Source: Alkalinema sp. FACHB-956
GTDB lineage: Bacteria > Cyanobacteriota > Cyanobacteriia > Leptolyngbyales > Leptolyngbyaceae
Direction of reading: 5' to 3'
NCBI RefSeq assembly: GCF_014697025.1
Contig: NZ_JACJRC010000008.1
Location: 1-64,000 of the forward strand
DNA length: 64,000 bases
The notes beneath the pieces are model-generated. The model worked only from the letters and a program-made list of their open reading frames with translations. It was not told where the DNA came from and did no database searches. A program made the position numbers and the translations under genes. This document shows, piece after piece, positions 55,491 to 64,000 of the stretch; the first letter of the stretch is position 1; every line of letters begins with the position of its first letter.

Positions 55491-56641
55491 AACCAAGACG
55501 ACACCAAACTAGAAAAACTCAACCCAAACCATGATTCGATCGTCATTACCAACCCCACAAAATTAATCAGAAACCCCCATCAGAAGATCCCAATATTGAA
55601 ATGCTATTGTGATGATCTAATGGTGAGATCAAGTTGTGAGATCAAGCACTGTAACCGAGACTGCTGCGCTAAAGTACGCTACAGCCTCCTATGAAATACT
55701 GGATCCTGGATGGAGCCGATCGAGTCATCTCTTCCATAATACTGAGCTTTTTAGCGTTCCCACCGAGTTACCAAGAATTCAATGCAGATTAATTAGTAGG
55801 GCTTAGGAATTTTAGTAGGGCTTAGGAATTTGACTACCCCTTGAGGGTGAGCTACCCGAGGTGAGCTACGAGATAGGTTGTCCGTGATAGGAACCAGATA
55901 ACCCTATGCAATTTCCATAGGGCATTTCGATCTCACCCATTTATTCCCCGATCTCACCCATTTATTCCCCGAGTCTGTCTGATTTTGACCTCTCTTTTTA
56001 AGGGTTGAGTAACATCTTGCAACACAGCTCAGTATGAGTTCAATATCAATGGATAATCAGTGCTAATTCTATGCTATCGCGGGATGATACCTGCTGGATT
56101 CAATCAAACATCTCTGGATGAAGTAATCAATATTTTACCTTGCTCAAATCCTCAACAAATTGTGGAGAAAACATGGAGAAAGTCAGCTTTTATTTGCTAT
56201 CACGTGAGCAATTACTGCGCAGGTTTCTCTGGTGAGACAAGTTAGAGACTAGCAGGTTCCAATGCGCATGATAATATCAATTTTTAAAGAATTTATTATT
56301 TCTAGCGCGTCTAATCCTTGCTTATTACTCAGTTAGAATCCCTTGTAACTTCACTTGAATTAGGCTGATAGCAGGTCGAAAAGTCCTATTCTTAAAAAAA
56401 TGTGAGATTAGAGTCTGCATTTTATGATGAATGACTTGGATCGTCGCGATCGATGCAGTGTATTACTCAAGTCGAAGAAATTTATTAAAGACCTTATAAC
56501 TGAATTGAACTGTTAGATTGGATCTAGAAAACCTTGCAAACCGAGTTGGGGAGAACTTCCCAAGAAGTATGTTCAATTGACGAACTTTAGCGATATATTT
56601 TATTAGGCTAAGTAAGAACAATTAGGAATATTTTCTAGAGA
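55491..56641. other. Long AT-rich spacer upstream of cyAbrB gene
   Basis: No trustworthy gene is seen in these 1151 bases. It has two tandem repeats: TTAGTAGGGCTTAGGAAT twice (55793-55829, period 19) and GATCTCACCCATTTATTCCCC twice (55929-55970, period 21). GTGAGCTAC also recurs near 55848-55876. The 200 bases before the cyAbrB start are AT-rich, and there may be a long 5' UTR. Short frames (55461-55694, 56060-56245) have no family features and unlikely starts. Confidence 0.5.
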
Positions 56642-57040
56642 ATGACTGAGACAGCAACTGCTCCTCTTACAGGTAAGGCTTTACTTCAAAAGGTAAAAGA
56701 CCTAGCCCATTGTCCTCGTCGAGAAAAGGCCATGCGCTGTGGTTACTATACCGTTAGCAAGACGAAGAAAGTTCGAGTTAATTTCACCGAGTTTTATGAT
56801 GCGCTCTTGGCTGCACAGGGTCTCGCATTAGATGCTTCCAGTGCAAAAGATAGTCGAGGCCGAGAAGCATCCTATCGTGTGACTGTTCATAAAAATGGAC
56901 AGATCATTATTGGCACAGTCTATACCCAAGAAATGAATCTTCAACCCGGCGATCAATTTTTGATTAAGCTGGGATATAAGCATATTCATTTGATCCAAGT
57001 AGATAAAACTGACGATCTTGGAGATGATGACGAAACTTAA
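56642..57040 (+). CDS. cyAbrB family transcriptional regulator
   Basis: A 132-residue DNA-binding protein of the cyanobacterial AbrB family, which controls carbon/nitrogen and hydrogenase genes. The conserved core is LTGKALLQKVKDLAH, CGYYTVSK, VRVNFTEFYDALLAAQG, KDSRGRE and the C-terminal KLGYKHIHLIQVD. Differences from the common form are Lys-rich TKKV before VRVNF and an acidic tail (DDLGDDDE), so this may be a divergent paralogue. ATG 56642. The stop is directly followed by ATG 57041 of a 72-codon frame that I do not regard as a gene. Confidence 0.92.
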   Translation: MTETATAPLTGKALLQKVKDLAHCPRREKAMRCGYYTVSKTKKVRVNFTEFYDALLAAQGLALDASSAKDSRGREASYRVTVHKNGQIIIGTVYTQEMNLQPGDQFLIKLGYKHIHLIQVDKTDDLGDDDET

Positions 57041-57464
57041 ATGAGGGCACTGTCAAAGCTGATTACCAAGGCTTGCTGCCAAGATTTGCTACTGAGACTG
57101 GCCACTAAGACTTGCTGCCAAGACGTTAAGCACTGTTCCGTCACTTTGGGACGGGCACTATGGAAGTTTTACGTAGAGAAAGTTTTACGTAGAGATCACT
57201 CATCCTCTATGCAATTGCAGGCCGACGAGATTGACTGGGGATCTGAACCTAATTTCTAAACCTACTTAAGGCTATGTGCTTAGGGTTGCTGTGTAAGCGC
57301 AGCTTATGCAGGGTCGGTTCAATTTCTTGCTCGTCGGATTCTTTAATGATGTTGCTGGAATACTTATGGTTCTGGGATGATTCGTGTCCTCAAGAGTCCC
57401 AATGGGTTCAAGATATGGGCTCAAGACATGGGCTCAAGACATAGCTCCAAGATACGGAGGCAGG

Positions 57465-57528
57465 CCATGCGTGGGGGAAACCATGCGTGGGGGAAATCAT
57501 GCGTGGGGGAAATCATGCGTAGGGCAGG
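57465..57528. repeat. 16-bp tandem repeat, 4 units
   Basis: CCATGCGTGGGGGAAA at 57465 and 57481, TCATGCGTGGGGGAAA at 57497 and TCATGCGTAGGGCAGG at 57513. No gene covers it. Confidence 0.92.
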
Positions 57529-57582
57529 CCATGGGTTTAGGATATGGGCTCCGGCCCCTTGCCTACAGGTTGTTAAGTGATC

Positions 57583-57621
57583 AAAAAAGCGGTGATCCCA
57601 ACGTTCCCGATCGATCACCGC
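57583..57621 (-). terminator. Terminator of the DUF1868 gene
   Basis: GCGGTGATC (57589-57597) pairs with GATCACCGC (57613-57621). On the minus strand it is followed by six T residues (complement of 57583-57588), 48 bases past the DUF1868 stop. Confidence 0.85.
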
Positions 57622-57668
57622 TAAACTCCACACCCTGATAGGAGGCATGGGTAAGGGCCTTATGAAGG

Positions 57669-58448
57669 CTAGAACTGAAACACGGGCCAATCTACCTCGC
57701 GGTGGTAGCTCATCATGTTGGGAAACTGTCGCAGTTCAGCCTGCTTGACCCAAAACGTCGCGTCAGTCGCTTCCAGCCAAGGTTGATTGAGTTGGTCGCA
57801 GGTTTCCGCCATGGCATCCCGATCTACCTGGGCAACATCCCCGAAATAGCCCAACGTAATGTGGGGCGTAAAGTGGTACTGCTGCTCAATTCCAATGGCA
57901 ATCAAGTTGGAATTTTGATAAATCGATCGCCGCAATTCTAGGATTTGGTTGTAACCCATTTCATCCGTAGCCGCTAGGGCAAGGCCAATGGCACGGGTCA
58001 TGACGATGAGCCCTGCCACCCGAAAGGGAATGGGCTGTCCACTGGTCAAGTGGGCACTCTGCTCAAAACTTTGGGAAATTCCCGATCGTAACTTGCCTTC
58101 AAAGTCTGGATCCTCGCAGGCATGACGATAGGCACTATCCCAAATCATGTCCGCAATGGTCAGGTGGAAACTTTCGGGTGGAATGGGAATGAACACATCC
58201 GCACCCAACGTCTTGACCAGTTCGTGTTGGTAATTGGTCAAACGCTGATACAGAGCGGGATTAGCACTATCTTCAGGGCCAGGGGGGGTAATGACGGTAT
58301 ACCCTGGAAATGTGCTGGGCTGCCAATCGCCTGGTTGACTTCGCTCAAATTTTGGTGACTGCTGAATATTCTGCACCTGGGAGCGATAGGTTTCTGGCAG
58401 CGTCATCCGCATTATTCGGTTGAGATAAATTTGATAGGTCTCGTCCAA
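57669..58448 (-). CDS. DUF1868 protein, 2H phosphoesterase-like
   Basis: A 259-residue cytosolic protein of the DUF1868 family. Two motifs of the 2H phosphoesterase fold are present: FHLTIAD (H-x-T) at about residue 95 and FTPHITLGYFG (H-x-T) at about residue 197. Enzymes with this pair hydrolyse 2',3'-cyclic or 2'-5' phosphodiester bonds; the real substrate is unknown. TTG 58448 is the likely start because GAGG lies 9 bases upstream and the family begins with LDETYQIYLNRI. The first ATG is after this conserved helix, so an ATG start would cut the domain. It has its own terminator. Confidence 0.8.
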   Translation of the reverse strand: MDETYQIYLNRIMRMTLPETYRSQVQNIQQSPKFERSQPGDWQPSTFPGYTVITPPGPEDSANPALYQRLTNYQHELVKTLGADVFIPIPPESFHLTIADMIWDSAYRHACEDPDFEGKLRSGISQSFEQSAHLTSGQPIPFRVAGLIVMTRAIGLALAATDEMGYNQILELRRSIYQNSNLIAIGIEQQYHFTPHITLGYFGDVAQVDRDAMAETCDQLNQPWLEATDATFWVKQAELRQFPNMMSYHREVDWPVFQF

Positions 58449-58693
58449 GAGCGATCGCCTCAATTACAAAATGAAGATTTATCCTTAATCTAACGGGATC
58501 AGTGACTCTTCACCTAGGGAATTTTTACCAATCTGTAAAAGCCTTGCCACAGCATAGTTGTGATTGGGGATCAAGTCGGAGATTAAGGGCTATTTCATTC
58601 ACAGTCGGGCAGTAAAATGACCGTTAAGTTTTCTTAATCCTAGTCCCTCTGCACCCCCTTTTCTAAGAACCCCATAGGACGCTACAAAACGCT

Positions 58694-59677
58694 ATGCCCA
58701 TTTACTTTTTCTGGGGAGAAGATTCCTTTGCTCGAGATCGTGCGGTTAAAGCTCTGCAAACTAAGGCTTTGGACCCAGATTGGGCAAGCTTCAACCTCGA
58801 TAAACTGAGTACTGATCAACCGGATGCCATCCTGCAAGCCCTGAATCAAGCCATGACGCCTCCCTTTGGTTTGGGCGATCGTTTTGTTTGGTTGGTGGAT
58901 AGTTCGATCGCCCAACGCTGTGGAGAAGACCTCTTAGCGGAGCTAGAACGGACTTTACCAGCTATTCCTGCGACTACCACCTTCGTGATGACCAGTGCTA
59001 GTAAGCCTGATGGTCGCCTCAAGTCCACCAAGCTCTTGCAGAAATATGCGGAGATTCAAGAATTTTCCCCGATTCCGCCCTGGAAAACTGATCACCTAGC
59101 ACAACAACTCCGTAAACTGGCCCAGGAACTGGATCTCAAGTTGACCCAGAGGGCAGTGGATTATTTGGTAGAAGCAGTCGGAAACCAGACCCGGCAACTG
59201 CATAGCGAGTTGGAAAAAATTCGCCTACTGGCTGGAACGACCCAACAGCCTCTAGATGTAGACGAGATTGCCCCGATCGTCACTGCTTCCAACCAAAATA
59301 GCCTCAAACTGTTTGCAGCGATTCGTCAGGGGCAAACGACAACGGCGCTGGAACTGGTGGCAGATCTGCTACGTCAAAATGAACCAGGGCTCCGAATTGT
59401 TTCTACGCTGACGGGGCAATTTCGCCAACGCCTCTGGATCAAGCTAATGCTGGAGTCTGGAGAACGGGACGATCGCACGATCGCCCAAGCGGCAGACCTT
59501 GGAAACCCCAAGCAACTCTACTTCCTACGCCAAGAAGTGGTTCGCACGCCGCTACAAGCCTGGGAAAGGGCTCTTCCCCTCTGTTTGGAATTGGAATTTA
59601 GCTTAAAACGAGGGGGCGACGAAATAGCAGTCCTACAAACCAAGGTGATAGAGCTGTGTGAATTATTTCGAGGCTAA
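58694..59677 (+). CDS. holA: DNA polymerase III delta subunit (HolA)
   Basis: A 327-residue clamp-loader subunit that opens the sliding clamp ring. The N-terminus MPIYFFWGEDSFARDRAV is the family start. The degenerate AAA domain is followed by the blocks LAQELDLKLTQRAVDYLVEAVG and ELEKIRLLAG, then LRIVSTLTGQFRQRLWIK and the final LELEFSLKRGG. ATG 58694 is the start. The spacer downstream (59678-59936) contains a 13-bp repeat. Confidence 0.93.
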   Translation: MPIYFFWGEDSFARDRAVKALQTKALDPDWASFNLDKLSTDQPDAILQALNQAMTPPFGLGDRFVWLVDSSIAQRCGEDLLAELERTLPAIPATTTFVMTSASKPDGRLKSTKLLQKYAEIQEFSPIPPWKTDHLAQQLRKLAQELDLKLTQRAVDYLVEAVGNQTRQLHSELEKIRLLAGTTQQPLDVDEIAPIVTASNQNSLKLFAAIRQGQTTTALELVADLLRQNEPGLRIVSTLTGQFRQRLWIKLMLESGERDDRTIAQAADLGNPKQLYFLRQEVVRTPLQAWERALPLCLELEFSLKRGGDEIAVLQTKVIELCELFRG

Positions 59678-59737
59678 ATGACGGGCCGCCACAAGCTGCT
59701 TTCTACCACCGCAACTCTTTCTAACAGCCCTGTCTAC

Positions 59738-59776
59738 CAATCCTTTCTATCAACTCTTTCTATCAATCCTTTCTAT
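59738..59776. repeat. 13-bp tandem repeat, 3 units
   Basis: CAATCCTTTCTAT, CAACTCTTTCTAT and CAATCCTTTCTAT, in the spacer after holA. Confidence 0.88.
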
Positions 59777-59936
59777 CAAAATTGTCTGAACCATTGTTCT
59801 ACGCCCTCCCAGGCACGCTCGCTCGCTTTTCAGGATTTCAAGAATCTGTGACAGGTCAGGAACTTATCCCGCATAGAATGAATCTAGAAAATTAATCCTC
59901 TGTTGTGTGCAAGTTTTTCAAACGTCACACCTTGTC

Positions 59937-60503
59937 ATGAGTAACCTGCTGTTCTCCCCTAAAACCATGCGTCTGTCTAGCTTCCCAATCCCAACTCCTG
60001 TGAAGACTCCTCCTCTGTCCCAATACCGCCGCGGGTGCCAGCGATCGCTGACTCGATCGCTGTGGGTTGGTGCGTTGTCTTCATTGACCCTGCTCGCAAG
60101 CTGGGCCCCCATCCTTCCCCTCGGAAGTTCATCTTCGGCGCTATTGGGCACCACACTCTGGGGAACTCAGGTAGCACGGGCGGAAGAATCTTCGTTTACC
60201 CGTTACGTTCGGGCGGCCTTTGAAATTGAAAAGCAACGGCGGGCTTTGATTGGCCGAGTGAAGGAACTGACCGATGGGAATGTTCCCAATAATGTCTGTC
60301 ATAGCAGCGGCTTGGAACAAATTCCGGGAGGCATTCGCGAGGCAGTGCAAGGCATTTGTGGTAATTTCAATCGGTTTGCTGGAGATACGGTCAAGAAATA
60401 TCAACTCAAGCCAGAGGAATTCAATAGCTTCCAGCGTCAGGCAGGCAATAGTGATATGAAGGAACGGATTAACGCAGAAATCAAGCGCCTTAATCTTAAA
60501 TAG
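59937..60503 (+). CDS. DUF4168 protein, probably exported
   Basis: A 188-residue protein with an N-terminal basic segment and a hydrophobic stretch (LWVGALSSLTLLASWAPILPLG), so a signal peptide or anchor is likely, with cleavage near ARA/EES. The mature part FTRYVRAAFEIEKQRRALIG, with two Cys (NNVCHSSG, QGICGNF) and the block VKKYQLKPEEFNSFQRQA, matches DUF4168. Function unknown; family members are found outside the cytoplasm. ATG 59937 or 59967 could be the start, with no clear Shine-Dalgarno sequence. A strong terminator follows. Confidence 0.75.
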   Translation: MSNLLFSPKTMRLSSFPIPTPVKTPPLSQYRRGCQRSLTRSLWVGALSSLTLLASWAPILPLGSSSSALLGTTLWGTQVARAEESSFTRYVRAAFEIEKQRRALIGRVKELTDGNVPNNVCHSSGLEQIPGGIREAVQGICGNFNRFAGDTVKKYQLKPEEFNSFQRQAGNSDMKERINAEIKRLNLK

Positions 60504-60627
60504 ACGCTTCTAGACACTTCAGAAACTTCCTACGGCCTACAGGTACGTGTTGCTAGCGCTAGGTGCGTGTTGCCATCGCTAGCCCATCAAATTCTGCCCC
60601 GCTTCAGCAACTTCAACTACCTAGACT

Positions 60628-60660
60628 CCCGCTCCAGATTCATGGAGCGGGAAAATTTTT
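60628..60660 (+). terminator. Terminator of the DUF4168 gene
   Basis: CCCGCTCCA (60628-60636) pairs with TGGAGCGGG (60643-60651) with a 6-base loop, followed by AAAATTTTTT. Before it, TACGTGTTGCTAGCGCTAG/TGCGTGTTGCCATCGCTAG forms a short direct repeat near 60543-60584. Confidence 0.88.
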
Positions 60661-60748
60661 TAGGATTTTTTTTGAGCGCACCATTTTTTGAGCAAAGCAA
60701 TGCCGGAGCAATGACTGAAGCGACCTCAGACCTAGGCTGACTAAGACT

Positions 60749-61195
60749 TCAACTGGGTTGCTGCTTTAAATGGGTTACTAATGCCTGTAAGCCCAACCGA
60801 TAGCTTTCAGCGCCAAACCCACAAATCTGCCCGATCGCAACTGGTGCAATGTAGGAATGATGGCGAAAGGCTTCGCGTTTATGGATATTACTCAAATGAA
60901 CTTCTACGGTGGGCAGATTCACTCCCGCGATCGCATCCCGAATCGCCACACTGGTATGGGTATAGGCACCGGGATTTATTAAAATGCCTTGGTGAACTCC
61001 CATCGCAGCATGGATGGCATCCACCAAGGCACCCTCATGGTTAGACTGTAGACTAGACACCCTGATCCCCAGATCTGGAGCCATTTGCTCCAGCATCAAG
61101 TTAATATCTGCCAGGGTCGTAGAGCCATACACTTCCGGCTCACGCAGACCTAAAAGATTCAAGTTAGGGCCGTGCAATACTAAAACGCTAAACAA
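60749..61195 (-). CDS. aroQ: 3-dehydroquinate dehydratase type II (AroQ)
   Basis: A 148-residue shikimate-pathway enzyme converting 3-dehydroquinate to 3-dehydroshikimate. The family blocks [17 protein letters not shown] (with the catalytic Arg and Tyr), [24 protein letters not shown] (His) and [15 protein letters not shown] are complete. The start is TTG 61195, 6 bases after a GAGAAGG tract; there is no in-frame ATG before the catalytic motif. It is 80 bases downstream of a 46-aa gene on the same strand. Confidence 0.95.
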   Translation of the reverse strand: MFSVLVLHGPNLNLLGLREPEVYGSTTLADINLMLEQMAPDLGIRVSSLQSNHEGALVDAIHAAMGVHQGILINPGAYTHTSVAIRDAIAGVNLPTVEVHLSNIHKREAFRHHSYIAPVAIGQICGFGAESYRLGLQALVTHLKQQPS

Positions 61196-61275
61196 ACTTG
61201 ACCTTCTCGTAGCGTCAGCGAAGTTTTGATTGAAATGATAGAAGACGAAACTCTTTACCCAGTGAAACGTCCGTT

Positions 61276-61416
61276 CTAACGTGGGTAGCGACGGCGATCG
61301 TCCACGGGAACTGGAATGGGTTCAGGTTCAGGCTGAGCATCGGGGCCTAACAGCGCTTCAATCAGCTTGCGAGCCCACTCTTTTACCTTTTCCAGAACCT
61401 TATCAATGACATCCAT
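61276..61416 (-). CDS. Small conserved-looking protein (46 aa)
   Basis: A 46-residue protein: an amphipathic, Lys-rich helix ([20 protein letters not shown]) followed by a Pro/Glu-rich segment and a basic tail (DDRRRYPR). The start is very well supported by the tract AAGGAGAGG about 7 bases before ATG 61416. I recall no named family, though similar small helical proteins with Pro-Glu tails occur in cyanobacteria. The frame is too short for usual ORF cut-offs. It lies 80 bases before aroQ on the same strand and may be co-transcribed. Confidence 0.6.
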   Translation of the reverse strand: MDVIDKVLEKVKEWARKLIEALLGPDAQPEPEPIPVPVDDRRRYPR

Positions 61417-61639
61417 TGAACAGACCTCTCCTTAAATGTCTAGTCTGGACACAGTCACCTTTCAGACGTTAAACCCTTAAGCTAAAAATCTCCTCGACGA
61501 AGAAAATTTTTAAAGGTAAACATAACCTGATCTTAACAAGGGAACGAAGTAAAGCCAAGCAGAAATTTTGCAGGACTTCTCCCATCTGATTCAAATCATA
61601 ACGAATCTTGACAGAAGTGTGAGGGTTATCCAGGTAGGG

Positions 61640-62893
61640 TTATCCAGCCAGGACTTGTCGCCGCAATTGGTCAAGGGCACTACAAGCACTGACTTGCCGA
61701 ATCCAATCTCGACCTCGGTTGCCAAAACGGCATTCCTGAGCTATAACGCTGCCATCGGGGGCAGCTACGCCAACGTAGACCAGGCCGATGGGTTTCGCAT
61801 CGGTTCCACCCGTGGGGCCTGCAATCCCTGTGATGCTGACTCCCCAGTCTGTGCCTAGGGCCGATCGGGCTCCCCCTGCCATCTGTTCCGCCACGATCGC
61901 GCTAACGGCCCCTTCAGTTTGTAAGACTGTCCGATCTACCCCTAGGAGTTTTTCTTTAATGCGGTTGTCATAGGCGATGATTCCGCCCCAGAAGTACTCC
62001 GAGCTCCCGGAAATCCCAGTGAGCATCTGGCCCAACCCACCGCCGGTGCAGGATTCAGCCACGGCCACTGTTTGCCCTCGATCCCTGAGTAAGGCCCCCA
62101 CGACAGAGGCTAGGGAATCTTGATCTGCACCATAGCAATCGCTGCCTGCGATCGCGCGCAGTTGGGCTTCCACCGGGCTAATCAGAGCCTGTGCAGCGGT
62201 CGTTGAATCCGCTTTAGCGGAAATTCTCAATTTGACTTCCCCCCAGTTGGCATAGGGTGCGACTGTGGGATTTGTCAACGCCAAAAATTCACTGACCCGT
62301 TCAGCCAGACTGGACTCGGAAATGCCCCAAAACCTGAGGGTTCGGCTGACGATCGTGGCTGAAGTCCAGCCCTGGGCTTGGAGATAGGGAATGGCTGTCT
62401 CCTGCCACATGGCTTTCATTTCCGTGGGCACTCCAGGGAACGTGAAAATTGTGACATTAGGCCGAGGCTGCCAAATCATGCCGGGGGCGGTACCGACGGG
62501 ATTGGGCAAAATGGCTGATCCCTGGGGCCGGAGCGCCTGTTTCCGATTGTTGTCGGTCATGGTTCTGCCACGGGCTGCGAACTTTTGAGCGATGTCTGCA
62601 ACCACTGCGGGATCTTCCACCAGAGGCGTTTCAAACGTTTGCGCGATCGTTTCTGTAGTTAAATCATCGGGAGTTGGCCCCAGGCCACCCGTGAAAATCA
62701 GTAACTGTGCCCGACTCGCAGCAAGTTCGATCGCCCGTTTCAGTCGATCGGGATTATCGCCGACGGTGGTTTGGTAATAGTGAGCAATGCCTAACTGAGC
62801 CAACTGTTGGGCTAAAAATTGCGCATTGGAATTCAGAATGTCGCCCAGCAATAACTCGGTGCCGACACTCAACACTTCTGCAACGATCGTCAT
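61640..62893 (-). CDS. cinA: CinA family protein (competence/damage-inducible; NMN deamidase)
   Basis: A 417-residue protein with an N-terminal molybdopterin-binding-like domain (SVGTELLLGDILNSN, IFTGGLGPTPDDLT) and a C-terminal NMN amidohydrolase domain (VAVAESCTGGGLGQML, SITGIAGPTGG). The C-terminal domain in other bacteria deamidates nicotinamide mononucleotide, recycling NAD; the N-terminal domain hydrolyses ADP-ribose. In cyanobacteria CinA is implicated in transformation with RecA. ATG 62893. No recA in the window. nadB, another NAD gene, is far away. Confidence 0.93.
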   Translation of the reverse strand: MTIVAEVLSVGTELLLGDILNSNAQFLAQQLAQLGIAHYYQTTVGDNPDRLKRAIELAASRAQLLIFTGGLGPTPDDLTTETIAQTFETPLVEDPAVVADIAQKFAARGRTMTDNNRKQALRPQGSAILPNPVGTAPGMIWQPRPNVTIFTFPGVPTEMKAMWQETAIPYLQAQGWTSATIVSRTLRFWGISESSLAERVSEFLALTNPTVAPYANWGEVKLRISAKADSTTAAQALISPVEAQLRAIAGSDCYGADQDSLASVVGALLRDRGQTVAVAESCTGGGLGQMLTGISGSSEYFWGGIIAYDNRIKEKLLGVDRTVLQTEGAVSAIVAEQMAGGARSALGTDWGVSITGIAGPTGGTDAKPIGLVYVGVAAPDGSVIAQECRFGNRGRDWIRQVSACSALDQLRRQVLAG

Positions 62894-63022
62894 GGATTTT
62901 TAACCTAGGGTTCTAAGGCGATTGGTTGGGGCGGGATTACTGCGGGAGAGAAATCGGGTAGATTACTAGGCTGCGCTAGATCACCAGGCTGCATTTTTCC
63001 ACTCAGTCCCTCGGCCTAGTCT

Positions 63023-64000
63023 CTAAGCTTGCTTGGCAATTCTCCAAACTCGCCAGGTCGCAAAGCTGAGAATCAACGTGGCCGAAATGGCGTAGGCAAA
63101 GCCACTGGGAACCCCCGAAAAGGCTAGGGCTAAGCTCCCAACCCAGAGGGTCAGAGAATAGATAAACAGAACCGTCCGGCGGTGGGAAAGTCCAGCATTG
63201 AGCAAGCGGTGGTGTAGGTGGCGCTTGTCCGCAATGAAGGGCGATTTGCCGTTGCGTAATCGATCGAGAATAACCGCCGACATATCGAGAATGGGTACCG
63301 CCAGAATCAGATAGGGCAATAGGACTGCCACGGTGGTAACGCCTTTGACAAGGCCGATCGCGCCAATACCCGCTAAGGTAAATCCAATAAAGTAGGATCC
63401 ACCATCCCCCATAAAAATTTGGGCTGGGTTAAAGTTGTACCGAAGGAACCCGAGGGAAGACCCTGCAAGCGCGGCGGCAATCAGCGCTGCTGCCGGTTGC
63501 TTCATGAAAATACAAGTCAGCAGCATGACCACGGCTGCAATACCGGAGACCCCAGCCGCCAAGCCATCTAAGCCATCAATCCAATTAATGGCATTGGTCA
63601 TGCCCACCAGCCACAGCACCGTAATGGTCAGACTGATTGGATCGGGAAGCTGGAGAAGTCCCAAGCCAGGAATGGTAATAAAGTCAATTTGTACGCCCGC
63701 CGACCAAGCCGCGATCGCGACAATAACTTGCATAATCAGTCGGCTCAGGGGCGACAAATTAAACAGGTCGTCGAGCAAGCCAATACCAAAATAAGCCAAG
63801 GCTCCCAGAGCGACCCCCCAGGCTTCGTATTCTTTGACTTGCGGCAGTTGCCCGAAGCCCCCTGTCCACCAAACTGTGAGCAGCGCGAGAGAAAACCCCG
63901 CAAACATCGCCACCCCGCCCAACCGTACCATGGGACGATTGTGAACCTTCCGGGGATCGGGGCGATCGACGAACCCCAAACGGAGTGCCGTCTTCTTGAT
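63023..64000 (-). CDS. MraY/WecA-type phospho-sugar polyprenyl transferase (partial)
   Basis: A membrane enzyme that joins a sugar-1-phosphate from a UDP sugar to a polyprenyl phosphate carrier. The start is cut by the window: the frame remains open to base 64000 (KKTALRLG before FVDRPDPRKVHN). The conserved parts are DRPDPRKVHNRPMVRLGG, GLLDDLFNLSP, NAINWIDGLDGLAAGV, FMGDGGSYFIGF and the HLHHRLLNAG end. WecA/TagO-type (GlcNAc-phosphate transferase) fits better than MraY. At least nine hydrophobic helices. It complements uppP, which recycles the same carrier. Confidence 0.9.
   Translation of the reverse strand: MKKTALRLGFVDRPDPRKVHNRPMVRLGGVAMFAGFSLALLTVWWTGGFGQLPQVKEYEAWGVALGALAYFGIGLLDDLFNLSPLSRLIMQVIVAIAAWSAGVQIDFITIPGLGLLQLPDPISLTITVLWLVGMTNAINWIDGLDGLAAGVSGIAAVVMLLTCIFMKQPAAALIAAALAGSSLGFLRYNFNPAQIFMGDGGSYFIGFTLAGIGAIGLVKGVTTVAVLLPYLILAVPILDMSAVILDRLRNGKSPFIADKRHLHHRLLNAGLSHRRTVLFIYSLTLWVGSLALAFSGVPSGFAYAISATLILSFATWRVWRIAKQA

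Larger units (their letters stand above)
57041..57668. other. Spacer with tandem repeats between cyAbrB and DUF1868 genes
   Basis: About 630 bases. GGGCTCAAGACAT occurs twice near 57416-57443. From 57465 to 57528 there are four 16-base units of CCATGCGTGGGGGAAA type. The frame at 57041-57259 has Cys/Leu-rich low-complexity content with internal GCTTGCTGCCAAGA copies and is probably not a gene. The terminator of the DUF1868 gene lies at 57583-57621. Confidence 0.5.

Noticed and set aside
55461-55694. 77-codon plus-strand frame upstream of sdhB
   Set aside because: It overlaps the sdhB start on the opposite strand, and composition (Asn/Lys/Cys) suggests random AT-rich sequence.
57041-57259. 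72-codon frame starting directly after the cyAbrB stop
   Set aside because: It contains an internal DNA repeat (GCTTGCTGCCAAGA), has a low-complexity Cys/Leu composition and no family features or ribosome-binding site.
57465-57528. CRISPR-like array
   Set aside because: Units are 16 bp with no spacers between them; no cas genes are in the window. The same holds for the other tandem repeats.

Overview
The window is chromosomal DNA from a cyanobacterium. The evidence is direct: photosystem II subunits PsbU and PsbX, a Ycf66 protein, a high-light-inducible protein, a cyAbrB regulator, Vipp1, several families known essentially only from cyanobacteria (DUF3120, DUF1830, DUF3370, the DUF512 radical SAM protein), and many copies of the HIP1 octamer GCGATCGC. 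The combination of large multidomain signalling proteins, CHAT and TPR proteins and Uma2 nucleases suggests a filamentous Leptolyngbya- or Oscillatoria-like lineage, but the genus cannot be fixed from this window.

Layout. 1-3.2 kb: the start of an IS630-type transposase at the edge, a Tat-exported UrtA-like urea-binding protein and a PDZ/radical SAM protein. 3.3-7.4 kb: uppP, DUF3120, an FHA-adenylate cyclase and psbU. 7.6-16.3 kb: nadB, DUF1830, a BchE-like radical SAM protein, a CPBP protease, clpS, dapB and cobH, with a candidate small RNA near 15.4-15.6 kb. 16.5-25.3 kb: a membrane-anchored alpha/beta hydrolase overlapping a GH30-like lipoprotein, vipp1, a DCC protein, a MEKHLA protein, a secreted Cys-paired MORN protein, DUF3370 and a ParE-type toxin-antitoxin pair. 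25.5-31.9 kb: prolyl oligopeptidase, folB, ycf66, psbX, a YggT protein, and a locus of one intact, one stop-interrupted and two remnant Uma2 genes. 32-39.8 kb: a GAF histidine kinase, lepA, UDP-glucuronate decarboxylase, UDP-glucose dehydrogenase and a PlsC-type acyltransferase. 40-50 kb: two identical tRNA-Glu genes, a 1219-aa CHAT-TPR protein and, divergent from it, a 1802-aa kinase/AAA/GAF/adenylate cyclase. 50-64 kb: carotenoid oxygenase, a TrpE/PabB enzyme, hli, sdhB, cyAbrB, a 2H phosphoesterase, holA, DUF4168, aroQ, a 46-aa protein, cinA and a partial WecA/MraY-type transferase.

How the genes fit together. Most are single housekeeping genes on alternating strands, separated by clear hairpin terminators, with few operons. 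Functional groupings are UDP-glucuronate decarboxylase followed by UDP-glucose dehydrogenase (UDP-glucose to UDP-glucuronate to UDP-xylose), the overlapping hydrolase/glycosidase pair, the DCC/MEKHLA pair, the toxin-antitoxin pair, and two class III cyclases with different sensor modules (FHA and kinase/GAF).

The most unusual features are the number of short tandem repeats (13-24 bp units, 2-4 copies), found in spacers and as in-frame insertions inside genes; the decaying Uma2 locus; the kinase-cyclase fusion divergent from the CHAT protein; a secreted MORN protein with a regular C-X14-C pattern; and a candidate ncRNA beside cobH. No convincing new defence system or CRISPR array was seen.
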